Positions 1-8,813 of a stretch of 64,000 nt of DNA are shown here, in pieces. The notes beneath the pieces were generated by a model, which ran no database searches, was not told where the DNA came from, and worked only from the letters and a program-made list of their open reading frames with translations. Source of the stretch: CAVUMR01 sp963742715 (GTDB taxonomy: Bacteria > Actinomycetota > Actinomycetes > Mycobacteriales > Micromonosporaceae). How positions within the stretch are numbered: the stretch's first letter is position 1; each line of letters begins with the position of its first letter. The DNA is taken from assembly GCA_963742715.1 (NCBI GenBank), contig CAVUMR010000001.1:186001-250000 (forward strand). Direction: 5' to 3'. Both the position numbers and the translations under genes were made by a program.

Positions 1-383
1 GCTTGACCCGGAACGACTCGGGCAGCTGGTCCGGGCTTGACGGCTTGACCAGGTCGGGCGCGTCCTGCGAACATGCTCCTGGAACTTGCTCGTACGCCTG
101 CTCCTTGCGTCTCGTACGTCGACCGACTTGACCAGCGGGTCGTGCGTCGAGCTGCCGTCGAGCGCCGCGCGCTGCGTCGTCGGTGACGTCGCGTCTTGAG
201 GAAGATCGACACCTCGATCTCGTCGTAGTAGTAGTCCTTCATGTGGTCGACCTGCATGTACATCAGCAGGCTGGCGCCGAGCATGGTCAGCGACACCGCC
301 ATCGTGATGATCATGGCGATGGTCATCGTGACGTTGCGCCACAGCCCGACCAGGACCTCGGACAGGACGTACTTCGCGCGCAT
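1..383 (-). CDS. ftsX: Cell division ABC transporter permease FtsX, 3' end beyond window, frameshifted
   Basis: FtsX is the integral membrane partner of the ATPase FtsE and controls peptidoglycan hydrolases at the division site. The ATG at 381-383 follows a GGAAGGAA ribosome site. The first 60 or so residues read cleanly (MRAKYVLSEVLVGLWRNVTM, then a transmembrane segment, then a DYYYDEIEVSIFL stretch), which is typical of actinobacterial FtsX. Upstream of about position 195 the frame breaks repeatedly. Family-like pieces such as ALDG and DPLVKSV appear in different frames, so several small indels are present. The gene lies directly downstream of ftsE on the same strand, as is usual. The identification is firm; the frameshifts look like sequence errors rather than decay of an important gene. 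The C-terminal part lies outside the window. Confidence 0.85.
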   Translation of the reverse strand, partial: MRAKYVLSEVLVGLWRNVTMTIAMIITMAVSLTMLGASLLMYMQVDHMKDYYYDEIEVSIFLKTRRHRRRSARRSTAARRTTRWSSRSTYETQGAGVRASSRSMFAGRARPGQAVKPGPAARVVPGQ

Positions 384-450
384 CGGGGGTTCCTTCCGGA
401 TCTCCGCGTCTGCGATCAGTGTCGGCAGTCGCGGTGGGCGGAGCCCGGTC

Positions 451-1135
451 TCAGCCGTAGACGCCGCGGGCCTGGTCGCGGACGATCCGGCCGCTCTCGA
501 TCTCGATGACCCGGCGGCGCATCTGGTTGACGATGTTGGAGTCGTGGGTGACCATCACGACCGTCGTGCCGGTCCGGTTGATCCGGTCCAGCAGCCGCAT
601 GATCTCGATCGAGGTGTCCGGGTCGAGGTTTCCGGTCGGCTCGTCGGCCAGCAGGATCAGCGGCCGGTTGACGAACGCCCGGGCCACCGCGACCCGCTGC
701 TGCTCACCACCGGAGAGCTCGTGCGGGTAGCGGTGCTCCTTGCCGCCGAGGCCGACCAGCTCCAGCACCTCGGGCACCACCCGGCGGGCCACCGCCTTGG
801 TCTTGCCGATCACCTCGAGGGCGAACGCCACGTTCTCGTACGCGGTGCGGTTGGGCAGCAGCCGGAAGTCCTGGAACACGCAGCCGATCGAGCGGCGGAA
901 GTGCGGGATCTTCCACGACGCGCATGGCGGTCACGTCCTTGCCGTTGACGCACGACCTTGCCCGTGGTCGGGCGTGACCTCGTGCAGCAGCAGCTTGATG
1001 ATCGTGGACTTGCCGGAGCCGGAGGGGCCGATGAAGAAGACGAACTCGCCCTTCTCGATCGCCGACGTTGACATCGTCCAGCGACGGCCGGGACGCCTTC
1101 GGATACGTCTTCGTCACGTTCTCGAGCTGAATCAC
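451..1135 (-). CDS. ftsE: Cell division ATP-binding protein FtsE, internal frameshifts
   Basis: ABC ATPase that pairs with FtsX during division. I chose the GTG at 1133-1135 (VIQLENVTKTYPKASRPSLD). The Walker A motif GPSGSGKST is encoded near 1002-1035. The intact 3' part, positions 879-451, shows the Q-loop (VFQDFRLLP), the LSGGEQQRVAVARA signature, Walker B (ILLADEPTGNLD) and the H-loop (VMVTHD). Between about 1070 and 900 the reading frame breaks at least four times. Each break is repaired by removing one extra base, for example an extra G near 1070 and an extra C near 920 to restore MRVWKIPHFRR. Length without the indels is about 228 residues, normal for FtsE. It sits between ftsX and prfB, the usual actinobacterial order. 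Confidence 0.88.
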
Positions 1136-1268
1136 GGGACGAGAGTCTACGCGGTGTGACGGAAACGCCAAGCCCGCCGGGTCACCGCGATCGTGCACCG
1201 GTATCGCCCGAATGGCCGGACTTGCCGACCGACCGAGCCGTGCAGGCGCGTTACGCGTTGGTGACCGA

Positions 1269-2400
1269 TCACTCGCCGGTCTGGCGCTCTGCTTGCGCCA
1301 CCGGATGCCCGCCTCGATGAAGCTCGTCGAGGTCGCCGTCGAAGACCGCCGATCGGGTTGCCCGTCTCGTGCTCGGTCCGCAGGTCCTTGACCATCTGGT
1401 ACGGGTGCAGGACGTACGAGCGCATCTGGTCGCCCCACGAGCCGGCCGCGTCGCTGCTTGCAGCGCCGTCCATCTTCGCCTGCCTCCTCCTGGCGCTTGC
1501 GCTCGAGCAGCCGGGCCTGCAGGACCGCGCATCGCGGAGGCCTTGTTCTGCAGCTGGGACTTCTCGTTCTGGCAGGTCACCACGATGCCGGTCGGGATGT
1601 GCGTGAGCCGCACCGCCGAGTCGGTGGTGTTGACGCTCTGTCCACCCGGGCCGGACGAGCGGTAGACGTCGACCCGGATCTCGTTCTCCGGGATGTCGAT
1701 GTGGTCGGTCTGCTCGACCACCGGCACGACCTCGACGCCGGCGAAGCTGGTCTGCCGCCGGCCCTGGTTGTCGAACGGGCTGATCCGCACCAGCCGGTGG
1801 GTGCCCGACTCGACGCGACAGCGTGCCGTAGGCGTACGGCGCCTTGACCGCGAAGGTGGCCGACTTGAGGCCCGCCTCCTCGGCGTACGAGGTCTCGTAG
1901 ACCTCGGTCGGGTAGCCGTGCCGCTCGGCCCAGCGCAGGTACATCCGCATCAGCATCTCGGCGAAGTCGGCGGCGTCCACGCCACCGGCGCCGGCGCGGA
2001 TGGCCACCAGCGCCTCGCGGGAGTCGTACTCGCCGGAGAGCAGGGTGCGGACCTCCATCTCGTCGACGGCCTTGCGCAGCGCGGCGAGCTCGTCGCCGCA
2101 CCTCGGCGACCGAACCCGCGTCGCGCCTCGGCCTCGGCCAGCTCGAGCAGCACGCTCGGCGTCGTCGATGCCGGCGCGCGCAGGCCGCTCCAGCCGGTTG
2201 ATCTCGCCGCTGACGTAGGACAGCCGGGAGGTGACCTCCTGGGCGCGTGCCTGGTCGTCCCAGAGGTCGGGGGCGGACGGCCTGCTCCTCGAGGTCGGCC
2301 TTGCTCGCGGCGCAGCGTGTCGACATCGAGGACGGCCTCGATGTTGCGCAGGGTCGGCGTCGAGGTCGCGGAGCTGGTCGGCGAAATCGGCGGTGGTCAC
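1269..2400 (-). CDS. prfB: Peptide chain release factor 2, internal frameshifts
   Basis: RF2 recognises UGA and UAA stop codons and triggers peptide release on the ribosome. GTG at 2398-2400 starts MTTADFADQLRDLDA. Recognisable blocks are the N-terminal helical domain, the DFAEMLMRMYLRWAERHGY segment and the catalytic GGQ loop (SGPGGQSVNTTDSAVRL, near 1640-1660), which is followed by the conserved THIPTGIVV and QNEKSQLQNK. The frame slips at about 2355, 2285, 2170, 2100, 1810, 1540-1460 and 1345, with family-conserved residues alternating between frames. The protein ends RQTGE at 1269. A programmed frameshift would be a single site with an in-frame UGA near codon 26, which is not what is seen. 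The indels are therefore probably sequencing artefacts. Confidence 0.87.
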
Positions 2401-2443
2401 GGCCTAGAGCCTACGCGGGCGTGCTGGCGCCAGCGCCGGCACC

Positions 2444-2495
2444 GCTGAGCCTGTGCGCGCAGCCCGCAGGGACGAGCCGCGCGCACAGGCTCAGC
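2444..2495 (-). terminator. Strong stem-loop downstream of the PadR gene
   Basis: A perfect 17-bp inverted repeat (arms 2444-2460 and 2479-2495, GCTGAGCCTGTGCGCGC and its complement) encloses an 18-nt loop. It lies 20 bp beyond the PadR stop codon and before prfB. A third partial copy of the arm, GTGCGCAGGCTCAG, lies at 2505-2518 and runs into the PadR stop. There is no U-tract, as is common for actinobacterial terminators. Confidence 0.65.
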
Positions 2496-2514
2496 ATGGC
2501 GGTCGTGCGCAGGC

Positions 2515-3030
2515 TCAGTGAGGTGCGTTCTTCAGCCAGGTCAGCGCGGCCTGGTGGTAGGCGACCGCGAATTCCAGCGCGGCCGCGCCGTAGTCGTCGC
2601 CGTCCTTCTTGCGCGCTCCTTGGCCTGCTCCCGGGCCACCGCCAGGGCCGCGGTGTGGTACTCGTTGGCTTCCTGCGTAGAGCTCCTGCAGCTGGGCGCC
2701 GGTGTGCTGGCCGCCGAACGCGACCCGCAGCGCGACCGGGTTGCGCAGCGCGTCCCGGCCGGCCGGCTCGCCCAGCCACCGGCTGAACGCGCGTTTCCCG
2801 GCCGCGGTGATCGCGTAGGGCTGGCTGGACCGGGGACCGGGCTTGCCGAGCCGCACGTAGCCCGTCTCGGCCAGGGCCGGCAGTTCGCGGTAGACCTGGC
2901 TGCGGGTCATCGACCAGTACGGCCCGAGCCGGCGGTCGGCCGCGGCCATCAGCTGGCCGCCGGTCATCGGACCGTCGTGCAGCAGGCCCAGCAGGGCCGC
3001 TGCTGTCGCATTCAGACCGGACTCCGCCAT
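2515..3030 (-). CDS. PadR-family transcriptional regulator
   Basis: Small winged-helix regulator. ATG at 3028-3030 starts MAESGLNATAAALLGLLHDG, followed by the PadR-type winged helix (MTGGQLMAAADRRLGPYWSM, then SQVYRELPALAETGYV) at about residues 10-85. A C-terminal helical dimerisation domain ends ALEFAVAYHQAALTWLK. Between about 2672 and 2625 the frame is shifted by one inserted G and restored by a two-base insertion; corrected, it reads YAEANEYHTAALAVAREQAKERKK. A longer in-frame start at 3120 exists, but the internal ATG begins exactly where PadR homology begins. Ligand and targets are unknown. The nearby divergent-looking palindrome at 3075-3086 suggests autoregulation (inference). Confidence 0.75.
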   Translation of the reverse strand: MAESGLNATAAALLGLLHDGPMTGGQLMAAADRRLGPYWSMTRSQVYRELPALAETGYVRLGKPGPRSSQPYAITAAGKRAFSRWLGEPAGRDALRNPVALRVAFGGQHTGAQLQELYAGSQRVPHRGPGGGPGAGQGARKKDGDDYGAAALEFAVAYHQAALTWLKNAPH

Positions 3031-3074
3031 GGGGCCCACGCTGCCACCGTCGTCCCTGGAAATCCAGGGTTTCA

Positions 3075-3086
3075 ACAATCCATTGT
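3075..3086. promoter_or_regulatory. Candidate operator for the PadR regulator
   Basis: The inverted repeat ACAAT-CC-ATTGT lies in an AT-richer patch 45-56 bp upstream of the PadR start codon. PadR proteins bind short palindromes with ATGT/ACAT-type half-sites, so this fits an autoregulatory site. No binding data; position and symmetry only. Confidence 0.35.
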
Positions 3087-3207
3087 GTACTGTCCCAGCC
3101 GGACGGTCGATTAAGGACATTAGTCCGGTTCCGGCCGGGCGGGCCGGCGCCGGGGGGCCGGCATCACGGCTGCCGTGCCACCCGGGACGGCTGGACCGCC
3201 CGGTGCT

Positions 3208-4011
3208 CTACAGCCGGCTGCGCAACTCCCACAGTTCCGGATAAAACCGCAGCTCAATGCGGGATCGAAGGTACGTACCGCCGGCGCTGCCGCCGGTGCC
3301 GGCCTTGGTACCGATCTGCCGCTCGGCCATCAACGCGTGCCTGGCCCGCCACAGCGACCACAGTTGATCATGGTCGAGGAGCGCCTCGGACAGGTCCCAG
3401 AGCGGGCCGTACTTGTCCCGGCCGTGGGCGATCTCCACAAAGGCCGCGAACCGCTGCTCGGCGGTGTCCACCGGGAACTCTTCGCGGGCCAGTACCTCGA
3501 GAAACGCGTCCCAGAGGGTCGGCTCGTCCAGCCGGCGCTCGACCCGCGCCCGCTCCTCGTCGGTCAGCCCACGGAACCGCTGTACGAAGCCGGGGTCCTT
3601 GAGACCGGAGAGGAACTCCAACTCGCGGAACTGTACGGACTGGAACCCCGAAGCCGGGGCGAGCACGTTACGGAAGGCCAGAAAGTCCTGCGGCGTCATC
3701 GTGTCGATCACGTCCACCTGGGACACCATGACCCGGCCGATGGCCAGGCACCGGTCCAGCCGTACCCGCGGGGTGTACTTGTCGCCGTCGAGCATCCGGT
3801 CCCGGGCGTCGGTCAGCTCGTGCAGCAGCAGCTTGAACCACAGCTCGTACACCTGGTGGATGGTGATGAAGAGCAGCTCGTCATGGGCGGCCGGATCGGA
3901 CTGTGGCCGCTGCTGGTCGAGCAGCGCGGCGAGCTGGAGATAGCCGTTGTAGGTGAGCAGTCCGCCCTGCTCGCCGAACCGGGCGGTGCGCTGGCCGTTA
4001 TCCTCGGTCAC
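3208..4011 (-). CDS. kynA: Tryptophan 2,3-dioxygenase
   Basis: Haem enzyme that opens the indole ring of L-tryptophan to N-formylkynurenine, the first step of the kynurenine pathway. The 267-residue protein carries the family blocks ELLFITIHQVYELWFKLLLHE (residues 45-65, active-site His52), the LAPASGFQS motif and the C-terminal RARHALMAERQIG segment with the probable proximal haem ligand His225. This is followed by the substrate-loop GTGGSAGGTYL. Length is near the usual 260-290. No kynureninase or formamidase gene lies nearby, so the rest of the pathway must be elsewhere. The gene stands alone between the PadR regulator and a PHP-domain lipoprotein. Confidence 0.93.
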   Translation of the reverse strand: MTEDNGQRTARFGEQGGLLTYNGYLQLAALLDQQRPQSDPAAHDELLFITIHQVYELWFKLLLHELTDARDRMLDGDKYTPRVRLDRCLAIGRVMVSQVDVIDTMTPQDFLAFRNVLAPASGFQSVQFRELEFLSGLKDPGFVQRFRGLTDEERARVERRLDEPTLWDAFLEVLAREEFPVDTAEQRFAAFVEIAHGRDKYGPLWDLSEALLDHDQLWSLWRARHALMAERQIGTKAGTGGSAGGTYLRSRIELRFYPELWELRSRL

Positions 4012-4108
4012 CGCTGCACGGTAGCCCGAATGCGCCGGTTCGGGGCTGCCGAGTCGCCTACCCGGTGCCGCCTCCGGGCCCGGCGAGCCGCGTACCCGGG
4101 ACCGCGGC

Positions 4109-5971
4109 TCAGACCCGACGGGCCGACGGGACGTCGACGTCCGTACCGGTCTGGAGCAGCCACACCGGGTTGGAGAAGCCGGCCACCTCGCCGGCCTCGG
4201 TACGCACGACCGCCCGCAGGTACCGGCCCTCGCCGCGGGTCACGTCCAACTCCACCACACCGGCCCGGACCTGGGCGGACGGTACTTTCCGGCTCTCCGT
4301 GGCCGGTTCCGGTCGCTTCGCCCCGGCCCGGTCCACCACCCCCTGGATGATCTCCACCGACCCGTCGGCCGGCAGCTCGGTGGCGGTCACCCGCACCGGC
4401 ACCGTCGCCGCACCGGCCTTGTCCACCCGGCCCATCGCCGGCCGGTCCCCCACGGTGAGATCCAACTCACCGCGCCACCGGCCCGGATGGGTCACCCAGG
4501 CCCGGCCGGCGCGCAGCGCGGCGACCAGGTCGCCGACCTCCCGGCCGGGCGACCAGACGTGGGTCAGCCAGGGGGCCGGCTGGTTGATCCAGTCCTGGCC
4601 GGAGTGATCGTCGCTCACCCCGGTCGCGGTCACGAACAGCGCGTTGCGGGCGCACACGTCGAAGGCGTACTGCAGCGCGGTCAGATCCTGCTTGCAGGCG
4701 AACTCCACCGCGTCGGCACCGAGCGCGCGGGTTTCGACCAGATGCGCGGCCAGGTCGGCGCCGGCGCCCAGGCCGGTCGGCCCGCCGCTCTCCGAACCCA
4801 CCCCGAGCGGATGGTTGTACGAGGCGAAGCCGCCGGCCCGGTGGATCCGCTCGACCATCGCGCGGGTAGCCGCCTCGGTACCGTCCTTGACCGGTGGCGC
4901 GTCGCCGTAGTCGGGCAGGGCGAGCTTGCCGCCGAACCAGTTCAGGTGCCGGACCAGCGAGACCTCCGTGGCCTGCAGCTGGCGCACCTTCGGGTACCGG
5001 TTGGCGTACTGCCGGATCAGCTCGGCCTGCAGCCGCAACGGCAGGTCGCCGGTACGTTGCGAGCGGGCGAACCGGAGCCGGTCCACCACCACCCGGGCCT
5101 GGTGCCGGGACCGGCTCAACACCCCGAGTCGCAGCCGCCACAGCGAGTTGTCGCCGGCCACCAGATCGGGCCAGCACAGGGCCACGTCCATCGCCGGCTG
5201 CAGCCGGAGCCGGCGCCAGCCGGGTCGCCCGGGCGGCAGGATCGCCACCCCGAGCAGCGGATCGTCCCGATCGGGTCGGGCCGCCTGCTCGGCGGCCGGT
5301 GGGGTCGGGCCGAGCAGGTAGCGCAGCCGGTACTGGCCGGCCGGGCGTCCGGCGGTCTCCGGGTGGTACGACGAGACGATCTCGATCGCCAACTGCGCGT
5401 CCGGCCCCAGCGTCTCGGGCAGGACGTCCAGCTCGATCGTGGTGTCGGCGAGACAGGTGGAGTACGTGAAGTTCCACGCGACACCGGTCAGCCACTGCGC
5501 GGCGTACTGCGGACCATCGCCGCGGGCGGTGAGCCGCAGTGCCCTGCCCGGCTCGTCCGGACTGCGCGGCTCGGACACGTACTCCGAGGTGGCGACCGCC
5601 GGTGACCCTTCCAGCGCGCGCTCCCAGGTCCACGTCACCGGCCCGTACGTCTCGGTCGGGCCGTCGAACCGGACCTGCGTGACGTACCCATGGGCGGACA
5701 TCCGGAAGTCGTGGTCGGTCCACCAGAGCACGTCCACGCCACGCCTGGTCGCCTGGTCGAGGTGGGCGTGCATGCTCGCCTTGCCCTCGCTGAAGCAGCC
5801 GTGTACGTGCATGGCCATGCTCACCGGGGCGAGCTCGGCGGCGGGCCGACGCGGATCCGTCGCCCGGTCCGGCTTCTCCCGGCACCCGGCCAGCGGTACG
5901 CCCAGGCCGGCGACCGCGAGTCCGGCGGCGCCGGTGAGCAGGGCACGTCGCGGCACCCCGCGCTGGCTCAT
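4109..5971 (-). CDS. PHP-domain metal-dependent phosphoesterase-like lipoprotein
   Basis: A 620-residue exported protein. ATG 5969-5971 (MSQRGVPRRALLTG) follows a G-rich ribosome site. The N-terminus has a twin-arginine-like RR pair at residues 8-9, a hydrophobic stretch and the lipobox PLAGC (Cys30), so it is probably a lipid-anchored Tat substrate. PHP-type metal ligands are HVHG (His55, His57), HAH (68-70), WWTDHDFRM, then much later YNHPLG and VSDDHSG. The two halves of the PHP site are separated by roughly 270 residues, including a beta-rich segment rich in Leu/Arg/Asp that may be a carbohydrate- or ligand-binding insert. The C-terminal 100 residues look like another beta domain. Substrate unknown; assignment rests on the metal motif. 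Confidence 0.75.
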   Translation of the reverse strand: MSQRGVPRRALLTGAAGLAVAGLGVPLAGCREKPDRATDPRRPAAELAPVSMAMHVHGCFSEGKASMHAHLDQATRRGVDVLWWTDHDFRMSAHGYVTQVRFDGPTETYGPVTWTWERALEGSPAVATSEYVSEPRSPDEPGRALRLTARGDGPQYAAQWLTGVAWNFTYSTCLADTTIELDVLPETLGPDAQLAIEIVSSYHPETAGRPAGQYRLRYLLGPTPPAAEQAARPDRDDPLLGVAILPPGRPGWRRLRLQPAMDVALCWPDLVAGDNSLWRLRLGVLSRSRHQARVVVDRLRFARSQRTGDLPLRLQAELIRQYANRYPKVRQLQATEVSLVRHLNWFGGKLALPDYGDAPPVKDGTEAATRAMVERIHRAGGFASYNHPLGVGSESGGPTGLGAGADLAAHLVETRALGADAVEFACKQDLTALQYAFDVCARNALFVTATGVSDDHSGQDWINQPAPWLTHVWSPGREVGDLVAALRAGRAWVTHPGRWRGELDLTVGDRPAMGRVDKAGAATVPVRVTATELPADGSVEIIQGVVDRAGAKRPEPATESRKVPSAQVRAGVVELDVTRGEGRYLRAVVRTEAGEVAGFSNPVWLLQTGTDVDVPSARRV

Positions 5972-6022
5972 GGTCCCCCCGAATGTCACCCCGCGGCCGG
6001 CCGCCGTGCCCGTTCGGGCCGG

Positions 6023-7651
6023 TCAGCCCATGTGCGGGTAACGCCAGTCGGTCGGCGGTACGAACGTCTCCTTGATCGTCCGCGGCGAGATCCAGCGGAC
6101 CAGGTTGTGCCAGCTACCGGCCTTGTCGTTGGTACCGCTGGCCCGACCGCCGCCGAACGGCTGCTGACCGACCACGGCACCGGTCGGCTTGTCGTTGACG
6201 TAGAAGTTGCCCGCCGAGTACCGCAGCGCCTCGCCGGCCCAGTCGATCACGGTCCGGTCGGTGGCGAAGATCGAACCGGTCAACGCGTACTCCGACACGT
6301 CACCGGCCTGGGTCACCACCTGCTCGAAGTCGCCGTCGTCGTAGACGTGTACGCCGAGGATCGGCCCGAAGTATTCGGTGGTGAACAGCTCGTGCGTGGG
6401 GTCGGTGCACTCCACCACGGTCGGTCGTACGAAGTAGCCGACCGAGTCGTCCGCAGTGCCGCCGGCGAGGACCGTGCAGGTGCCGTCGTTCTTCACCCGG
6501 TCCAGCACCGCGGCGTGCTTGTCGAACGCGCGCCGGTCGATCACCGCGCCACCGAAGACGGACAGATCGCTGACGTCGCCGTACCCGATCGAATCGGCCG
6601 CCGCGGCGAGGTGGTCGCGCAGCCCGCCGGTCCACAGCGAGCGCGGCACGTACGCCCGCGACGCCGCCGAGCACTTCTGCCCCTGGTACTCGAAGGCGCC
6701 CCTCATCAAAGCCACGAACAACCCGTCAGCGTCGGCGCTGGGGTGGGCGATCACGAAGTCCTTGCCGCCGGTCTCGCCGACCAGCCGGGGGTACGTCCGG
6801 TAGCGGTCGATGTTCTCCCCGACCGCGCGCCACAGGTGCTGGAAGGTACGGGTGGAGCCGGTGAAGTGGATGCCGGCCAGGTCCGGATCGGACAGCGCCA
6901 CCGCGCTGACCGCCTCGCCGTCCCCGGTCACCACGTTGATCACGCCGGGCGGCAGGCCGGCGGCCTCGAGCAGCCGCATCGTGTAGTGCGCCGACAACTG
7001 CTGGGTCGGCGACGGCTTCCAGATCACCGTGTTGCCCATCAGCGCCGGCGCGGTCGGCAGGTTGGCGGCGATCGAGGTGAAGTTGAACGGGGTGATCGCG
7101 AGGACGAAGCCCTCCAGCGGCCGGTGGTCGAGCCGGTTCCACATGCCCGGCCCGCTGTACGGCTGGGCGCCGAGCAGGTGCTCGCCGAACACCACGTTGT
7201 ACTTGAAGAAGTCGATCAGCTCGCAGGCCGCGTCGATCTCGGCCTGGTACACGCTCTTGGACTGGCCGAGCATGGTCGACGCGTTGATCGTGTCCCGCCA
7301 CGGACCGGCGAGCAGTTCGGCGGCGCGCAGCAGTACCGCGGCGCGCTCGCTGTACGGCAGCGCCCGCCAAGCCGGCGCCGCCCGCTTCGCCGCCGCCACC
7401 GCGGCCGCGACGTCCTCATTGGTGGACTGGCGGAACACCCCGAGCACGTGGTCGTGCTGGTGCGGCATGACGACCGGCACCTCGGCGCCGCCGCCCATCC
7501 GCTGTTCCCCGTCAATGGTCATGGTGAGGTCGATGCGCTCGCCGGCCAGCTCAGGCAACCGGCGCGCCAGGCTCTCCCGCTCCGGGCTGCCCGGCGCGTA
7601 GCTGCGCACCGGCTCGTTGGCCGGTCGGGGTACCTTGAACAGGGCGTCCAT
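6023..7651 (-). CDS. pruA: L-glutamate gamma-semialdehyde (1-pyrroline-5-carboxylate) dehydrogenase
   Basis: NAD-dependent aldehyde dehydrogenase that oxidises glutamate semialdehyde from proline or ornithine to glutamate. I chose ATG 7649-7651 (MDALFKVPRPANEPV) because GGAG lies seven bases upstream; an ATG at 7699 has a weaker site. Family features are AITPFNFTSIAANLP, the glycine motif FTGSTRTFQHLW, the catalytic Glu in LVGETGGKDF, the catalytic Cys in YQGQKCSAASRAYVP and the EYFGPILGVHVY block. At 542 residues it matches the monofunctional P5C dehydrogenase group. No proline dehydrogenase is adjacent in the window. Confidence 0.93.
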   Translation of the reverse strand: MDALFKVPRPANEPVRSYAPGSPERESLARRLPELAGERIDLTMTIDGEQRMGGGAEVPVVMPHQHDHVLGVFRQSTNEDVAAAVAAAKRAAPAWRALPYSERAAVLLRAAELLAGPWRDTINASTMLGQSKSVYQAEIDAACELIDFFKYNVVFGEHLLGAQPYSGPGMWNRLDHRPLEGFVLAITPFNFTSIAANLPTAPALMGNTVIWKPSPTQQLSAHYTMRLLEAAGLPPGVINVVTGDGEAVSAVALSDPDLAGIHFTGSTRTFQHLWRAVGENIDRYRTYPRLVGETGGKDFVIAHPSADADGLFVALMRGAFEYQGQKCSAASRAYVPRSLWTGGLRDHLAAAADSIGYGDVSDLSVFGGAVIDRRAFDKHAAVLDRVKNDGTCTVLAGGTADDSVGYFVRPTVVECTDPTHELFTTEYFGPILGVHVYDDGDFEQVVTQAGDVSEYALTGSIFATDRTVIDWAGEALRYSAGNFYVNDKPTGAVVGQQPFGGGRASGTNDKAGSWHNLVRWISPRTIKETFVPPTDWRYPHMG

Positions 7652-7784
7652 GACTGCTCCACAGGGCTCGACTTCGGTGGCGAGGGTCTCGCCCGCCATC
7701 CTGTCATGTCACCACCTGGTCATCGAAGTGCCAGCCGGCGCCGCGTAGCCTGGTGGCCGCTGCCAGCGCGAGAGGGGTTCGGGG

Positions 7785-8813
7785 ATGACCGACGGCTCGG
7801 CACCAGGTCGTCCCACGAGCACCGATACCGCCGAACCGGACGCCGCTGACCCCACCCCCGAAGCCGTCGCGCCGGAGCCGGCGCTCGGTCTCCGCGGTCC
7901 GCTCGTACTGCTCCTGCTCGGCGCACTCTGGCTCGGGGCGCTGCTCTGGTCGCTGCGCACCCTGGTGGTCACCCCCGACAACAGCACCGAGTCGACCGCG
8001 GTACAGGTCGCGCTGTACCTGTCCTCGCTGGCCACCGCCGGTCTGGTCACCGGCGCGGCCGCAGGTCTGGTCGTCCGCGCCCTGGTACCGCGTCGGGCCG
8101 GGCTGACCCGGTTGAGCGGGTGCCTGCTCGGCGGGCTGGCGGCCGCCGTGCTGGCCGGTATCGCGACCCGGCTGATCGAGCAGGGCGACGCGGAGGTCAC
8201 CAACGTGCTGGCGGCGAGCATCGGGGTAGCGGCCCTGCTCGGCGGCCTGGTGGCCGCGGCCCCGTCCGGACGGCTGGTCGTCGCCGGACTCGTCGGTACG
8301 GTGGCGACGCTGCTCGTGCGCTTCCTGCAGGGCCTCTTCGACGCGCCGCTGACCAGCCTGTTCGGTGGCGGGTCCGGTCTCGCGTCGGTCGCCACCGCGC
8401 AGGATCGATTGGCGCTCGCCGCGTCCCTGCTGGCCGGTGTGGTGGCCGGGGTCGCGGTACACGGATATCTGCTGCGTACGGCCGAGCCGGTACGGCTGGG
8501 CGGGCGGATCCTGGCCGGCGGTACCGCGGGGCTGCTGTCCCTGATCGCCGAGGTGATCACCTGGGTCGCCGGCAACCAGCTGGAGCAGATAGCCCGCGGG
8601 GTCAGCGAGCTGGACGCGATCGCACTGGAGCTGACCCGGCAGGCGCGGATCAACGGCGCGCTGGTGGTGCTGTTCGCCGGAGCGATCACCGCGGTGATCA
8701 TGTACGGCCGGCGCCGGGCGTCCGCCGCCCCGCGCGCTGACCAGCCAGAACCGTCCGACCAGCCAGAACCGGCCGACCAGCCGGACCCGGCCGAGCAGCC
8801 GGACCCGGCCTAG
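7785..8813 (+). CDS. Multi-pass membrane protein of unknown function
   Basis: A 342-residue protein preceded by GAGGGG. After an acidic, proline-rich N-terminal 35 residues come about seven or eight hydrophobic helices (for example LVLLLLGALWLGALLW, LAGGTAGLLSLIAEVITW, ALVVLFAGAITAVIMY). A cytoplasmic tail follows, made of four six-residue repeats (DQPEPS/A, DQPDPA) that run up to the stop codon. Ala/Leu/Gly-rich helices with few charges do not identify a transporter family. The gene converges on the DUF6912 gene, and the two stop codons share the CTAG at 8810-8813. Function not recognised. Confidence 0.7.
   Translation: MTDGSAPGRPTSTDTAEPDAADPTPEAVAPEPALGLRGPLVLLLLGALWLGALLWSLRTLVVTPDNSTESTAVQVALYLSSLATAGLVTGAAAGLVVRALVPRRAGLTRLSGCLLGGLAAAVLAGIATRLIEQGDAEVTNVLAASIGVAALLGGLVAAAPSGRLVVAGLVGTVATLLVRFLQGLFDAPLTSLFGGGSGLASVATAQDRLALAASLLAGVVAGVAVHGYLLRTAEPVRLGGRILAGGTAGLLSLIAEVITWVAGNQLEQIARGVSELDAIALELTRQARINGALVVLFAGAITAVIMYGRRRASAAPRADQPEPSDQPEPADQPDPAEQPDPA
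8739..8810 (+). repeat. 18-bp tandem repeat, four copies, coding
   Basis: Four units of 18 bp (GACCAGCCAGAACCGTCC and variants) encode the acidic/proline tail DQPEPS-DQPEPA-DQPDPA-EQPDPA. They end directly at the TAG stop. Frame-preserving period. Confidence 0.9.

Noticed and set aside
1269..2400. Programmed +1 frameshift in prfB
   Set aside because: The gene has many breaks, not one, and no in-frame UGA with a Shine-Dalgarno-like slip site near codon 26. Errors explain it better.
5690..7849. Very long open frame on the plus strand opposite the PHP and pruA genes
   Set aside because: High-GC third-position bias creates long antisense frames. The protein is low complexity (His/Arg/Gly/Pro) with no domain, while both minus-strand genes are canonical.
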